A stretch of DNA of 64,000 bases from an uncultured Eubacteriales bacterium. GTDB lineage: Bacteria > Bacillota > Clostridia > Oscillospirales > Acutalibacteraceae. Position 1 is the first letter of the stretch; each line of letters begins with the position of its first letter. The notes under the pieces are model-generated. The model did not search any database. It was not told the origin of the DNA and saw only the letters and a program-made list of their open reading frames with translations. The DNA is taken from contig CAKSOL010000013.1 in the NCBI GenBank assembly GCA_934477125.1, positions 53,513 through 117,512 on the forward strand, in the 5' to 3' direction. Positions 17,560-25,488 of the stretch are shown here, one piece after another. The position numbers and the translations under genes were made by a program.

Positions 17560-19911
17560 CTAAATTCCTATTGCGATACAAAGCGTATGGGCAAGCAATG
17601 CGCACACCCAAGCTACTGCGCATTGAAAAATGATTATCAATGCTGCCCATTTTCCTCCGAGTTCCCTCTTTATAGCAGTAACCGCTGCAATACAAGGGGT
17701 ATACAGCAAGCAGAAAACAAGCATACTTATCGCCGAGGAACGTGACATAACAGCCGATATTCCAACACCTGCTGTTAATACCTCCAGGGTTGAAACAACG
17801 CTTTCCTTAGCCATAAACCCTGCTGTCAGCGCGGTTACTATCCTCCAGTCTCCAAGTCCCACAGGAGCAAACAGCGGAGCTATAACTCCTGAAATCACGG
17901 CAAGAATACTGTTTTTTGAATCACTGACAACATTAAGCCTGAAATCAAAAGTCTGAAGGAACCAAACCACTATTGAAGCCAGGAATATTACGGTAAAAGC
18001 ACGGGTTAAAAAGTCCTTTGCCTTATCCCAAAGCAGCATTAAAACATTTTTTGCCCCCGGCATACGGTAATTCGGAAGTTCCATAACAAACGGAACAGCC
18101 TCTCCCTTAAAAACAGTATTTTTACTGAGCAAGGCGACCAGTATTCCAATCAATATGCCGAGAAGATATATTCCTATCATTATAAGACCGCTGTACTGCG
18201 GGAAAAAGTTTTGAATAAAGAAGCCGTATATCGGAAGCTTAGCGGTACAACTCATAAACGGAGTCAGAACAACTGTCATGCGCCTGTCACGCTGAGACGG
18301 CAACGTTCTGCTTGCCATAACTCCCGGCACAGTGCAGCCGAATCCTATAAGCATAGGAACAATACTTCTTCCTGAAAGTCCTATCTTGCGCAGGAGCTTA
18401 TCGGTTACAAATGCGACCCTCGCCATATAACCGCTGTCCTCAAGCAGAGAAAGAAAGAAAAACAAAACGACTATTATCGGAACAAAGCTTACAACGCTGC
18501 CGACACCGGTAAAAATACCGTCCACAACGAGCGACCTGATTATTTCATTAACATTGCCCTCCCTCATAAGACTGTCCGCTGCCGACGTAAGTCCGTCTAT
18601 TCCCAACTGCAAAAGATTTTGGAGAGCGGAGCCTATAACGTTAAATGTAAGAAAGAAAACAAGCGCCATAATAAGAATAAACGATGGTATAGCCGTATAT
18701 TTCCCGGTAAGGATTTTATCAATTTTCCGGCTCCTCAGATGTTCCTGGCTTTCGTGCGGTTTTATAACAGTTCTTTCGCAGATATCGGTTATAAACGAGA
18801 ATCGCATATCCGCCATAGCAGCAGCCCTGTCAAGACCGCCCTCCTGTTCCATTTGAATTATAATATGTTCAACCGTTTCCGCTTCGTTTTTGTCAAGCTT
18901 AAGCTTTTGAAAAACGCGGCTGTCGCCTTCTATAAGCTTTCCGGCAGCAAAGCGCAGCGGTATGCCGGCGGTTGCTGCATGGTCCTCTATAAGATGCATT
19001 ATACTGTGTATGGCTCTGTGAACGGCGCAGGTTCGCCCACTATCGCGGCAAAAATCGGTTCTGCGGGGCTTTTCGGCGTATCCAGCAACATGAACAGCAT
19101 GTCTTATAAGCTCATCAACGCCCTCGTTTTTACTAGCGGAAATCGGAACCACCGGTATTCCGAGCAGCTTTTCCATATCATTTATCCTGACCGTTCCGCC
19201 GTTTGCCCTGACCTCGTCCATCATATTGAGTGCCAGCACCATAGGAATATCAAGCTCCATAAGCTGCAATGTCAAATAAAGATTTCTTTCGATATTTGTA
19301 GCGTCAACTATATTTATAATTCCTTTGGGCTTTTCATCAAGTATAAATTGGCGGGAAACAATTTCTTCCGAGGTATAAGGCGACAGCGAGTAAATACCCG
19401 GCAAGTCGGTAACCTCGGTATTTTCATATCCCTTTATAGGGCCGCTTTTTCTATCGACCGTAACTCCGGGGAAATTTCCGACATGCTGGTTAGCGCCGGT
19501 AAGTTGGTTAAAAAGAGTTGTCTTTCCGCAATTTTGATTTCCTGCAAGAGCAAACGTCAGCAGCGTTCCCTTTGGGAGCGGATTTTCATCATTTTTATTA
19601 TGATAAATACCATCCTCGCCAATACCCGGATGTTCCTTTCCTCTTACCGGCTCGACGATAATTCCCGATTTCTTGGGGGCATTTTTTTGAACAGGCTTTA
19701 TTTCTATTTTTTCGGCATCCGCAACGCGCAATGTTAATTCATAGCTATGTATCCTCAGCTCCATAGGATCACCCATCGGAGCATATTTTTCAAGAGTTAT
19801 CTCTGCTCCGGGAATAACTCCCATATCCAAAAAATGCTGTCTGAGGCTTCCCTCGCCGCCTACACTTTCAATAACGGCGGTTTCTCCTATTCCGAGTTCC
19901 TTTAGGTTCAT
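17560..19911 (-). CDS. feoB: FeoA-FeoB fusion, ferrous iron transporter
   Basis: 783 residues. Residues 1-73 are a FeoA/SH3-like domain (LGIGETAVIESVGGEGSLRQ...); a linker follows, then FeoB. The G domain shows GNQNCGKTT (residues 124-132), DLPGIYSL and ALNMMD; the usual Pro and Ser of the G1 motif are Gln and Cys here. The C-terminal half holds the two Gate regions and multiple membrane helices with GFGCTVPGVMASR. It imports Fe2+ using GTP-gated transport. Codon use is slightly more AT-rich than in its neighbours. A plausible extended -10 (TGCTAAAAT, -10 at 19945-19950) lies upstream. Confidence 0.95.
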   Translation of the reverse strand: MNLKELGIGETAVIESVGGEGSLRQHFLDMGVIPGAEITLEKYAPMGDPMELRIHSYELTLRVADAEKIEIKPVQKNAPKKSGIIVEPVRGKEHPGIGEDGIYHNKNDENPLPKGTLLTFALAGNQNCGKTTLFNQLTGANQHVGNFPGVTVDRKSGPIKGYENTEVTDLPGIYSLSPYTSEEIVSRQFILDEKPKGIINIVDATNIERNLYLTLQLMELDIPMVLALNMMDEVRANGGTVRINDMEKLLGIPVVPISASKNEGVDELIRHAVHVAGYAEKPRRTDFCRDSGRTCAVHRAIHSIMHLIEDHAATAGIPLRFAAGKLIEGDSRVFQKLKLDKNEAETVEHIIIQMEQEGGLDRAAAMADMRFSFITDICERTVIKPHESQEHLRSRKIDKILTGKYTAIPSFILIMALVFFLTFNVIGSALQNLLQLGIDGLTSAADSLMREGNVNEIIRSLVVDGIFTGVGSVVSFVPIIVVLFFFLSLLEDSGYMARVAFVTDKLLRKIGLSGRSIVPMLIGFGCTVPGVMASRTLPSQRDRRMTVVLTPFMSCTAKLPIYGFFIQNFFPQYSGLIMIGIYLLGILIGILVALLSKNTVFKGEAVPFVMELPNYRMPGAKNVLMLLWDKAKDFLTRAFTVIFLASIVVWFLQTFDFRLNVVSDSKNSILAVISGVIAPLFAPVGLGDWRIVTALTAGFMAKESVVSTLEVLTAGVGISAVMSRSSAISMLVFCLLYTPCIAAVTAIKRELGGKWAALIIIFQCAVAWVCALLAHTLCIAIGI

Positions 19912-20052
19912 TTATATTCCTCCGCAAATTTTTCCCTAAAACTGATTTTAGCACAAAAACAAACAAAAATCTACAATAATATTAAAAGGCACGCTATATA
20001 ACCGCCGACTATGCGAAAACAAACGCAGATAATTTTTATACAAAACAATTTT

Positions 20053-20088
20053 GCCTTGCCCGCTTTGAACAATTCATGCAGGCAAGGC
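20053..20088 (-). terminator. Probable terminator after sleB
   Basis: An 8-bp stem (20053-20060 with 20081-20088) with a 20-nt loop lies just after the sleB stop; the minus-strand tail AAAATTGTTTTG is only moderately T-rich. The rest of the 182-nt gap (19912-20093) is AT-rich with no gene. Confidence 0.45.
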
Positions 20089-20093
20089 ATTTT

Positions 20094-20741
20094 TCAGCTG
20101 CAAAAAACATGATCGCCGATAGTTGTTATAACCGGGCGGGAATATATCCATTTGCTTGTTGCGGTTTTCGGGTTATAATAATAAATCGCTCCCCCGCTCG
20201 GATCAAGTCCGTTTATCGCGTCACGCGCGGCAGAATAGGCGCTTTCGGCAATTTCCTCATAAAACTGACCGTCGTTAAGACAGCTGAACGCACCCTTCTG
20301 ATAAATAACGCCCGAAAGGGTATCGGGAAATGACGGATGCTCTATGCGGTTAAGAATGACCGCGCCGACAGCTACCTGACCGAGATAGGGTTCTCCCCTC
20401 GCCTCCGCCGAAATAATACGGGCAAGCAGCGTGAAATCCGAGCTGCTCATACCTCCCGCCGAGCTTTCGTTCCCCGAAACGCCCAGAGCGGCAAGAGTAT
20501 TTTTTCCGGCTATACCGTCAGCCTGAAGCCCGTTATCGCGCTGAAACTGCTCGACTGCGCTTTTGGTTGCAGAGCCGAAAATACCGTCTACATTCCCGCT
20601 GTAATATCCCTTATTTTTTAAAACCGACTGAATATCCGAAACCTCTTTGCCGACAGAGCCCATTCTCGACAGCGAAAGCGCCGTTCCGGAAAAAGAGACG
20701 ATCAGGCTCACGCTCAGCAGAAAAGCCGTCAATCGTTTCAT
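20094..20741 (-). CDS. sleB: Spore cortex-lytic enzyme
   Basis: 215 residues: a signal peptide (about 1-25), a PG_binding_1 domain (VSDIQSVLKNKGYYSGNVDG...GIAGKNTLAAL, about 33-88) and a SleB/Hydrolase_2 domain (LLARIISAEARGEPYLGQ...) with the catalytic Glu in SAEARGE. SleB is a lytic transglycosylase that degrades cortex muramic-delta-lactam during germination; it is made in the forespore under SigG in Bacillus. The usual partner ypeB is not adjacent. Its ribosome site GGGAG lies within the 3' arm of the upstream terminator. Confidence 0.93.
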   Translation of the reverse strand: MKRLTAFLLSVSLIVSFSGTALSLSRMGSVGKEVSDIQSVLKNKGYYSGNVDGIFGSATKSAVEQFQRDNGLQADGIAGKNTLAALGVSGNESSAGGMSSSDFTLLARIISAEARGEPYLGQVAVGAVILNRIEHPSFPDTLSGVIYQKGAFSCLNDGQFYEEIAESAYSAARDAINGLDPSGGAIYYYNPKTATSKWIYSRPVITTIGDHVFCS

Positions 20742-20750
20742 AAAAAATCA

Positions 20751-20792
20751 CACTCCCGCGATTAGCATTTGCCAAATCGCGGGAGTTATTCG
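20751..20792 (-). promoter_or_regulatory. Terminator of the trp transporter operon overlapping a SigG-like promoter for sleB
   Basis: A 12-bp stem (20752-20763 with 20775-20786) followed on the minus strand by GTGATTTTTT terminates the ABC operon. Across the same bases run CGAATA (20787-20792) and AATGCTA (20763-20769), 17 nt apart, resembling the SigG consensus TGAATA/CATACTA. The terminator reading is firm; the promoter reading is tentative. Confidence 0.55.
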
Positions 20793-20807
20793 TTTTAAAA
20801 AATTTTT

Positions 20808-21581
20808 TTAGTTTCCGCACTCAATACTGATTTCGTTGAAAATATGCAGTATATCGTCTATCCCGGTCTGCGCTTTGTCCTCTCCGTTTCTGTCGAGTAT
20901 AGCGCAGCCGCCGTTCATCATAACGAGCCGGCTGCCGTATTCAACGGCATAGCGCAGATTATGAGTTACCATAATCGCGGTAAGCCCTTTATCGCGGACT
21001 ATACGGTCGGTAAGCTCCATTATAGTGTCGGCGGTATGAGGGTCAAGCGCGGCGGTATGCTCATCAAGGATAAGAATATCAATCGGCGTCATCGTAGCCA
21101 TAAGCAGCGACACCGCCTGCCGCTGACCGCCCGAAAGCGCACCGAGCTTAACGTCGAGCTTGTTTTCAAGTCCCAGACCTATCTGAGAAAGCAGCTCCTT
21201 ATAATATGAAATCCGTTTCTTTGAAAGACCTATCGAAAGCCCGTAAGGCTTGCCCTTATTATCGGCAAGGCTCATATTTTCGGCGATAGTCATATCCCCG
21301 GCAACGCCGAGCGACGGGTTCTGAAAAACCCTGCCCATACGTCTCGCACGGCGGTATTCGGGAAGAACGGTTATATCCTCGCCGTCAAGCAGAATCCTGC
21401 CCGAATCGGGAGCGACAGTTCCGGCGATAAGGTTCAGCAAGGTCGTTTTTCCGCTGCCGTTGCTTCCGACAACCGAAACGAAATCTCCGGTTTCAACGCG
21501 GAAATTGAAATGCTCGAACAGAACAGTTTCATTGACCGTTCCGGCATTGAATTTTTTACAAATATCCGAAAGCTCAATCAT
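20808..21581 (-). CDS. ABC transporter ATPase (TrpZ-like)
   Basis: 257 residues. Walker A GSNGSGKTT, signature LSGGQRQAV, Walker B ILILDEHTAALD and the H-loop VTHNL are all present. It energises import by the permease and lipoprotein encoded upstream. The start is the ATG at 21581, which overlaps the permease stop (ATGA); upstream in-frame codons were rejected because MIELSDICKKF is the normal beginning and a GGCGG ribosome site precedes it. The T-box in front of the operon suggests tryptophan as substrate. Confidence 0.9.
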   Translation of the reverse strand: MIELSDICKKFNAGTVNETVLFEHFNFRVETGDFVSVVGSNGSGKTTLLNLIAGTVAPDSGRILLDGEDITVLPEYRRARRMGRVFQNPSLGVAGDMTIAENMSLADNKGKPYGLSIGLSKKRISYYKELLSQIGLGLENKLDVKLGALSGGQRQAVSLLMATMTPIDILILDEHTAALDPHTADTIMELTDRIVRDKGLTAIMVTHNLRYAVEYGSRLVMMNGGCAILDRNGEDKAQTGIDDILHIFNEISIECGN

Positions 21582-22507
21582 ACCTTTTCCGCCCCCGCTT
21601 TCGTTCTGCGAACCCGCTTTTTTCCGATTTGGTTGTTTGCAATCAGTATTACGGCAAAGCAAGCGGCGTTCATAATTTTAAGATACGTGCCGTTCGGGTC
21701 TATCAGAGTGAAATAATTAAGGCAAAGCGAATATATAACCGCGCCTATAATAACAGCAGTCGTCGGCTTAACCATACGCACCTTTGAGAACAGCGCAAGT
21801 CCTATAATAACCGAGGCAAGCGCCAAAACAACCTTTCCGCTGCCGCAGGTATTATCATAGTTCATAGTAAGCTGAGCATAAAGCGCGCCGGAAAACGCCG
21901 CGAGACCGTTTGCAAGGGCAAGACCGAGTATTTTATAAAATCCCGAATCCCTTCCGAGGTAGGTTATCAAAGTTTCGTTATTTCCGACGGCGGTAAGCAT
22001 AAAACCGGCTTTTGTTTTGAAGAAAAGGTCAAGCAGCAGCTTTAAAACCAAAACTATGGCGGCGAGAACGGCGATTATAAGCCCCGGAGACAGAATACCC
22101 TTTTCCGAGCTGAAAAGACCGAAAAACTTATTTGCGGTATACGAAAAATTCGTTATGGTAAACCCGGTACCGGTCAGAACCGTCGTAAGAGCAAGTGTTA
22201 CCGAAAGCAGCGCCGTCATAACAATAATTCCCGAAAGCAGCTTTGATATTCCGAATTTAACGTGCAGCGCTCCGGTTACGGCGCCGGCAAGCATTCCGGC
22301 GGCAAACGCTCCTATAAGAGCAAGCAGCGGCGGAAACGCGCAGCGGTAAATCAGTATCGTTCCTACAACTCCGCCGAGCGGAAACGAGCCGTCGGTCGTA
22401 AGGTCCGGAAAATCGAGAACGGAATAGGCAATATACATTCCGAGTGCCACAACGGCGTAGCACAGACCTAACTGAACGCCGTAAACAGTTGTGTTCAAAA
22501 ACAGCAT
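21578..22507 (-). CDS. ABC transporter permease (TrpY-like)
   Basis: 309 residues of the branched-chain-amino-acid/ribose permease superfamily with about eight or nine membrane helices. LDFPDLTTDGSFPLGGVVG near residue 30 and AVGNNETLITYLGRDSGFYK near residue 190 (EAA-like loop) match permeases that partner PF04392 binding proteins. It is translationally coupled to the ATPase by a 4-nt overlap, and an AAGGA ribosome site precedes the ATG. Confidence 0.88.
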   Translation of the reverse strand: MLFLNTTVYGVQLGLCYAVVALGMYIAYSVLDFPDLTTDGSFPLGGVVGTILIYRCAFPPLLALIGAFAAGMLAGAVTGALHVKFGISKLLSGIIVMTALLSVTLALTTVLTGTGFTITNFSYTANKFFGLFSSEKGILSPGLIIAVLAAIVLVLKLLLDLFFKTKAGFMLTAVGNNETLITYLGRDSGFYKILGLALANGLAAFSGALYAQLTMNYDNTCGSGKVVLALASVIIGLALFSKVRMVKPTTAVIIGAVIYSLCLNYFTLIDPNGTYLKIMNAACFAVILIANNQIGKKRVRRTKAGAEKV

Positions 22508-22543
22508 TTTAATCCTTTTCTCCCATTATTATCAAGGCTCTGC

Positions 22544-23575
22544 TCAGGATTCCGAGGAGCCGGTGTCCGAGTCGTTGTCTGTCGCAGGCTTGCCTGAGGA
22601 AAGCGCATCCGCAAAATCCTTAACCGCGTCCTCAAGCCCTTCTATATCGGCAGGCAGATTGAGCCGTAACTTATTGAGCATAATCGAGTTATAATAAGGA
22701 TAGGTCTCGTTCTCCATTGTTTTCGCAGCAACCTCATCCGCAGACTTTCCGCCGAGTATTTCAGCCGCCTGTCTGCCGCAAAGCTTACCGACGGTAATAT
22801 AATCTATTGAAGCTGAAGCAAGGCAGCCCGAACGAACCTGCTCAACCTCGCTGCCGAATACCGGTATTCCGGCGTCGTTTGTCTTTGCGAGAATGTTTTG
22901 CAGCTTGCCGACTATTGTATTATCAAGCAAGTTAACAATACAGTCTATCTTTTTTGAAATGAGAGAGTCAACCTTGGTATCAATAGTGGTTATATCAGCA
23001 ACCGTTTCGGTTATTATCTCCATTCCGTCATAGTTTTTGGATTCCTTTGTAAGATTTTCAATCTGGAGAGCATCGCTCGATTCCTCGGTTGAGCTGAGAA
23101 CACCTATTTTAAGGTCGCTTTTTCCCATAAACGAGGTAACGAGCTTAAGCTGCGCCGCAAAATCCGGAATATCGCTTGTTCCGGTCATATTCTTGAAGTT
23201 TGCAACCTGAGAAGCGTCGGTAACGGCGCAGTAAACAACCGGAACATCCTTGCCGGTCGCCGCAGTTGCCACCTGAATTGCCGACGGGGTTGCGATAGCG
23301 ATAATAACCTTTGCCCTGCTGTTCACCATTTTCTGAGCCTGGGAAAGCGAGGTTTCGGCGGTGAAATTGCTGTTTACATATTCAACATTGTAATCGTCAA
23401 GATTTATGGTTTCTTTAAGTCCCTCAATAATTCCCTTATAGCAGTTATTGAGAGATTCGTGCGAACCGAACTGAATAATGCCTATCGTAGGCTTTGAGCT
23501 GCCGCAGCCGGCAAAGCAGGCGGCGATAACAGAAACAACGGCTAATACTGATATTATTTTAATAAGCTTTTTCAT
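22544..23575 (-). CDS. ABC substrate-binding lipoprotein (TrpX-like)
   Basis: 343 residues. A signal peptide ends at a lipobox near CFAGC (Cys about 24), then a PF04392-type (ABC_sub_bind) fold: PTIGIIQFGSHESLNNCYKG, AIATPSAIQVATAA and CIVNLLDNTIVGKLQNI are family segments. The start at 23575 is chosen because the signal peptide begins there and AGAGG lies 8 nt upstream; an in-frame ATG at 23638 would bury it. The C terminus is Ser/Asp-rich. In streptococci the same family binds tryptophan, which fits the T-box upstream. Confidence 0.9.
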   Translation of the reverse strand: MKKLIKIISVLAVVSVIAACFAGCGSSKPTIGIIQFGSHESLNNCYKGIIEGLKETINLDDYNVEYVNSNFTAETSLSQAQKMVNSRAKVIIAIATPSAIQVATAATGKDVPVVYCAVTDASQVANFKNMTGTSDIPDFAAQLKLVTSFMGKSDLKIGVLSSTEESSDALQIENLTKESKNYDGMEIITETVADITTIDTKVDSLISKKIDCIVNLLDNTIVGKLQNILAKTNDAGIPVFGSEVEQVRSGCLASASIDYITVGKLCGRQAAEILGGKSADEVAAKTMENETYPYYNSIMLNKLRLNLPADIEGLEDAVKDFADALSSGKPATDNDSDTGSSES

Positions 23576-23613
23576 TTTAATAACCTCTTTCGGAATTTTA
23601 ATTTTTATAATCG

Positions 23614-23664
23614 TTAAATAAATTCCTGCGTTTGCCATCGCTCCGCCAATCTGATATATCCCAT
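23614..23664 (-). CDS. Possible leader peptide with a Trp codon, between T-box and trpX
   Basis: A 16-codon frame, MGYIRLAERWQTQEFI, with GGAAG about 6 nt before its ATG, lies between the T-box terminator and the trpX start. It includes a Trp codon at position 10. It is translated only if the T-box is read through. It could be chance; the good ribosome site is the main support. Confidence 0.35.
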   Translation of the reverse strand: MGYIRLAERWQTQEFI

Positions 23665-23689
23665 AAATATCTTCCTTTCAAAGGCAATA

Positions 23690-23959
23690 AAAAAAGTCCT
23701 ATCCCATAAATGGGACAAGACTTGTTATCCTGCGGTACCACCCAAGTTGACTGCCGAAAGCAGCCCTCTCTGCCTCGTACTGACATACGAGCCGTACTGT
23801 AACGGGTACGTAACCGTCAACTGCTACTAACGCAAAAGCGCTTTCGGTTGCCCTCATAAGTCCATTCGCCGCGCATCCCGCTGCTGCCATTCCACCGCCG
23901 GCAGCTCTCTTTGAGCATCGTTGCGAGGTTACTCCTCTTAATCATCGGTTTTGCTTGTT
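23690..23959 (-). ncRNA. T-box leader, tryptophan-type specifier
   Basis: The leader carries the T-box core GGGTGGTACCGC (23732-23743), an AGAGA-like box and an apical Stem I (around 23898-23910). The Stem I bulge CGAATGGACT has a specifier TGG (23862-23864), the Trp codon. The core is followed by a terminator stem (about 23690-23724) with a run of seven T. Uncharged tRNA-Trp would pair with UGG and with the T-box bulge to stabilise the antiterminator, turning on the ABC transporter when tryptophan is short. Confidence 0.92.
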
Positions 23960-23965
23960 GTCCTT

Positions 23966-23994
23966 ATAATATCACTCTATGCCGAATTTGTCAA
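23966..23994 (-). promoter_or_regulatory. Promoter of the T-box/trp transporter operon
   Basis: On the minus strand: TTGACA (23989-23994), a 17-nt spacer and TATTAT (23966-23971). The RNA starts near 23959. Confidence 0.85.
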
Positions 23995-24044
23995 GATGTT
24001 TTTTTAAAATATAAGGTATAATATTCAGTATGAGATGACTAAGT

Positions 24045-24374
24045 ATGAAAACAAAGGCTGAATTGCCGGAATGTCCGGTTGCGACAGCTGTATCCCTGAT
24101 AGGCGGAAAATGGAAGCTTTTAATACTCCGCAACCTGAAATTACGTCCATGGAGATTTAACGAGCTGCAAAGGGATTTGGACGGAATTTCCCAAAAGGTT
24201 CTGACCGACAGCCTCAGGCAGATGATTGACGACGGACTTGCCTACCGCCGCGATTACCGCGAGCTGCCACCGAGGGTTGAATATGGGCTGACCGAACTCG
24301 GACTGCAAATGCTGCCGATTATCGACGCTCTCGCCGATTTCGGAAATTATTATAAGTCGGTTCTGAAACAATAG
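24045..24374 (+). CDS. HxlR-family transcriptional regulator
   Basis: 109 residues of the HxlR winged-helix family: CPVATAVSLIGGKWKLLILRNL (about 11-32) with the conserved Cys, then FNELQRDLDGISQKVLTDSLRQM (recognition helix) and the wing around RVEYGLTELG. HxlR proteins often sense electrophiles or redox state through the N-terminal Cys. It is divergent from the T-box promoter; a TATAAT at 24017-24022 lies upstream, without a good -35. A 31-codon frame follows. Confidence 0.9.
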   Translation: MKTKAELPECPVATAVSLIGGKWKLLILRNLKLRPWRFNELQRDLDGISQKVLTDSLRQMIDDGLAYRRDYRELPPRVEYGLTELGLQMLPIIDALADFGNYYKSVLKQ

Positions 24375-24405
24375 AATTTATTTTATAATTCAGGATGATA
24401 TATGT

Positions 24406-24501
24406 ATGAAATGGTTTAATATTTTCGGATTTATCTTTATCACGGTTATTTTCGCGCCGTGCCATATAATTATCTCCTATAAAAACGCGGCAGCAGACTG
24501 A
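24406..24501 (+). CDS. Small hydrophobic peptide
   Basis: A 31-residue frame starting MKWFNIFGFIFITVIFAPCH and ending with a short polar tail; one membrane segment. AGGATG lies about 9 nt upstream and a terminator begins 12 nt after the stop, so it is probably expressed with the HxlR gene. It resembles the first helix of a longer small-membrane-protein type and may be a truncated remnant. Confidence 0.4.
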   Translation: MKWFNIFGFIFITVIFAPCHIIISYKNAAAD

Positions 24502-24512
24502 AAATCAAAAAA

Positions 24513-24544
24513 TCCTCTGTCTCATAACGGCAGAGGGTTTTTAT
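24513..24544 (+). terminator. Terminator after the HxlR unit
   Basis: A 6-bp CCTCTG/CAGAGG stem with an 11-nt loop followed by GTTTTTATT. Confidence 0.7.
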
Positions 24545-24613
24545 TATAAAACTGTTGAAAAGAAATAAATAATACGCTAAAATAGGAATTGAAAAATCAG
24601 CGCCGTAACCCTG

Positions 24614-25079
24614 TCAGTTTGCGGACGGGGTCTTTTTCGGTTTCAGCTTTTCAACCGCCTCCAGAACAACCTCGGTAACGGTATCAAAGGGGACGGAAAA
24701 GCCGCCGCGGAAATACTCCGCAACAACATCGACGCAGGCGCTCGTAAAAAAGCATATCTGCACCTCCCATTTCCCCGGCTCGGAGACGAACGGGAAAACA
24801 GAAATATTTTCGGTTATTTTCTTTGCAATAATCCTTTTGAGCTTTTCAACAAAAAGCTGCGGCGAGGACGCTCCCATCACCATTTTGTAGCTGGTTTCAT
24901 TTTCCTTTAAAAAATCGATTATACTGCGGGTATAGTATCCGAAATCAAACGTATCTGACAGCGCGCCGCGCCAGCTCTGTTACGGTTATTTTTTCAATAT
25001 CCCGTTTTTCCGCCATCATTTCCGTGAATGTGCGGCGAATCCATCTTTTGGTTCTTTCTGCATTTCTGTAGGTTTTCAT
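24614..25079 (-). pseudogene. TetR-family regulator, internally deleted and frameshifted
   Basis: The frame starting at 25079 (AAGGA 8 nt upstream) encodes MKTYRNAERTKRWIRRTFTE... to ITVTELARRA, the first helices of a TetR DNA-binding domain, then runs into a stop after 44 codons. A second frame resumes at once with SDTFDFGYYTRSIIDFLKEN and continues to 24614 as a TetR-like C-terminal domain. Roughly 35-40 residues, including the recognition helix, are missing compared with the family. The product cannot bind DNA in the normal way. The break lies in a GC-rich GGCGCGGCGCGC stretch. Confidence 0.8.
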
Positions 25080-25120
25080 TTCTCAATTCCTTACGTTTCA
25101 GGCTGTTTTGTTCAATTTTT

Positions 25121-25393
25121 AAGCAAAGCCGACAAATCCGAACCCGATTTTAAAGGACGGATTTTCGCCTTTGCATTGTTAAAATACTCGTAAATCCGTT
25201 AGGATTTACTGCGTTTTGTGCCTCGCACAGACAAAAATCCGCCTCTTTAAAATTCTGCAACCTAAAACGAGCTGAATTTTGAGTGATTTTTGGTGCGGAG
25301 GAAGCTGCAAGGCTAACGCCTGCGGGTGACGACAAGCCGAAAAGCGCCGAATTTAAGCCGTTTTAGGCGGGTTCGGACTTGTCGGCTTTGCTT
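25121..25393. repeat. Repeat element with 26-bp inverted ends (MITE-like or structured RNA)
   Basis: The ends 25121-25146 and 25368-25393 are inverted repeats, 25 of 26 identical, starting AAGCAAAGCCGACAA. The left 54 bp also match the repeat at 14746-14801. The interior has its own inverted and short repeated motifs and no convincing gene. No transposase lies nearby, and I see no clear target-site duplication. It occupies nearly the whole gap between the TetR pseudogene and the MMPL gene. Confidence 0.75.
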
Positions 25394-25414
25394 ACGCTTG
25401 GCGGAAAACTGTTC

Positions 25415-25443
25415 TTTAACTTTCCGACCTTTTCTATTATACT
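25415..25443 (+). promoter_or_regulatory. Probable promoter for the MMPL genes
   Basis: TTTAAC (25415-25420), a 17-nt spacer and TATACT (25438-25443). The -35 is weak. The leader is about 40 nt with AAGGAGG before the ATG. Confidence 0.5.
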
Positions 25444-25488
25444 ATGTAAACGAAAATTTGCAATAGGCGCATATCAAGGAGGACATTT

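Noticed and set aside
18619..19737. A 372-codon open frame antisense to feoB
   Set aside because: FeoA and FeoB motifs are unmistakable on the other strand.
25150..25335. A 61-codon frame inside the repeat element
   Set aside because: It is part of a non-coding repeat with inverted ends; it has no ribosome site, and the repeat nature explains the sequence better.
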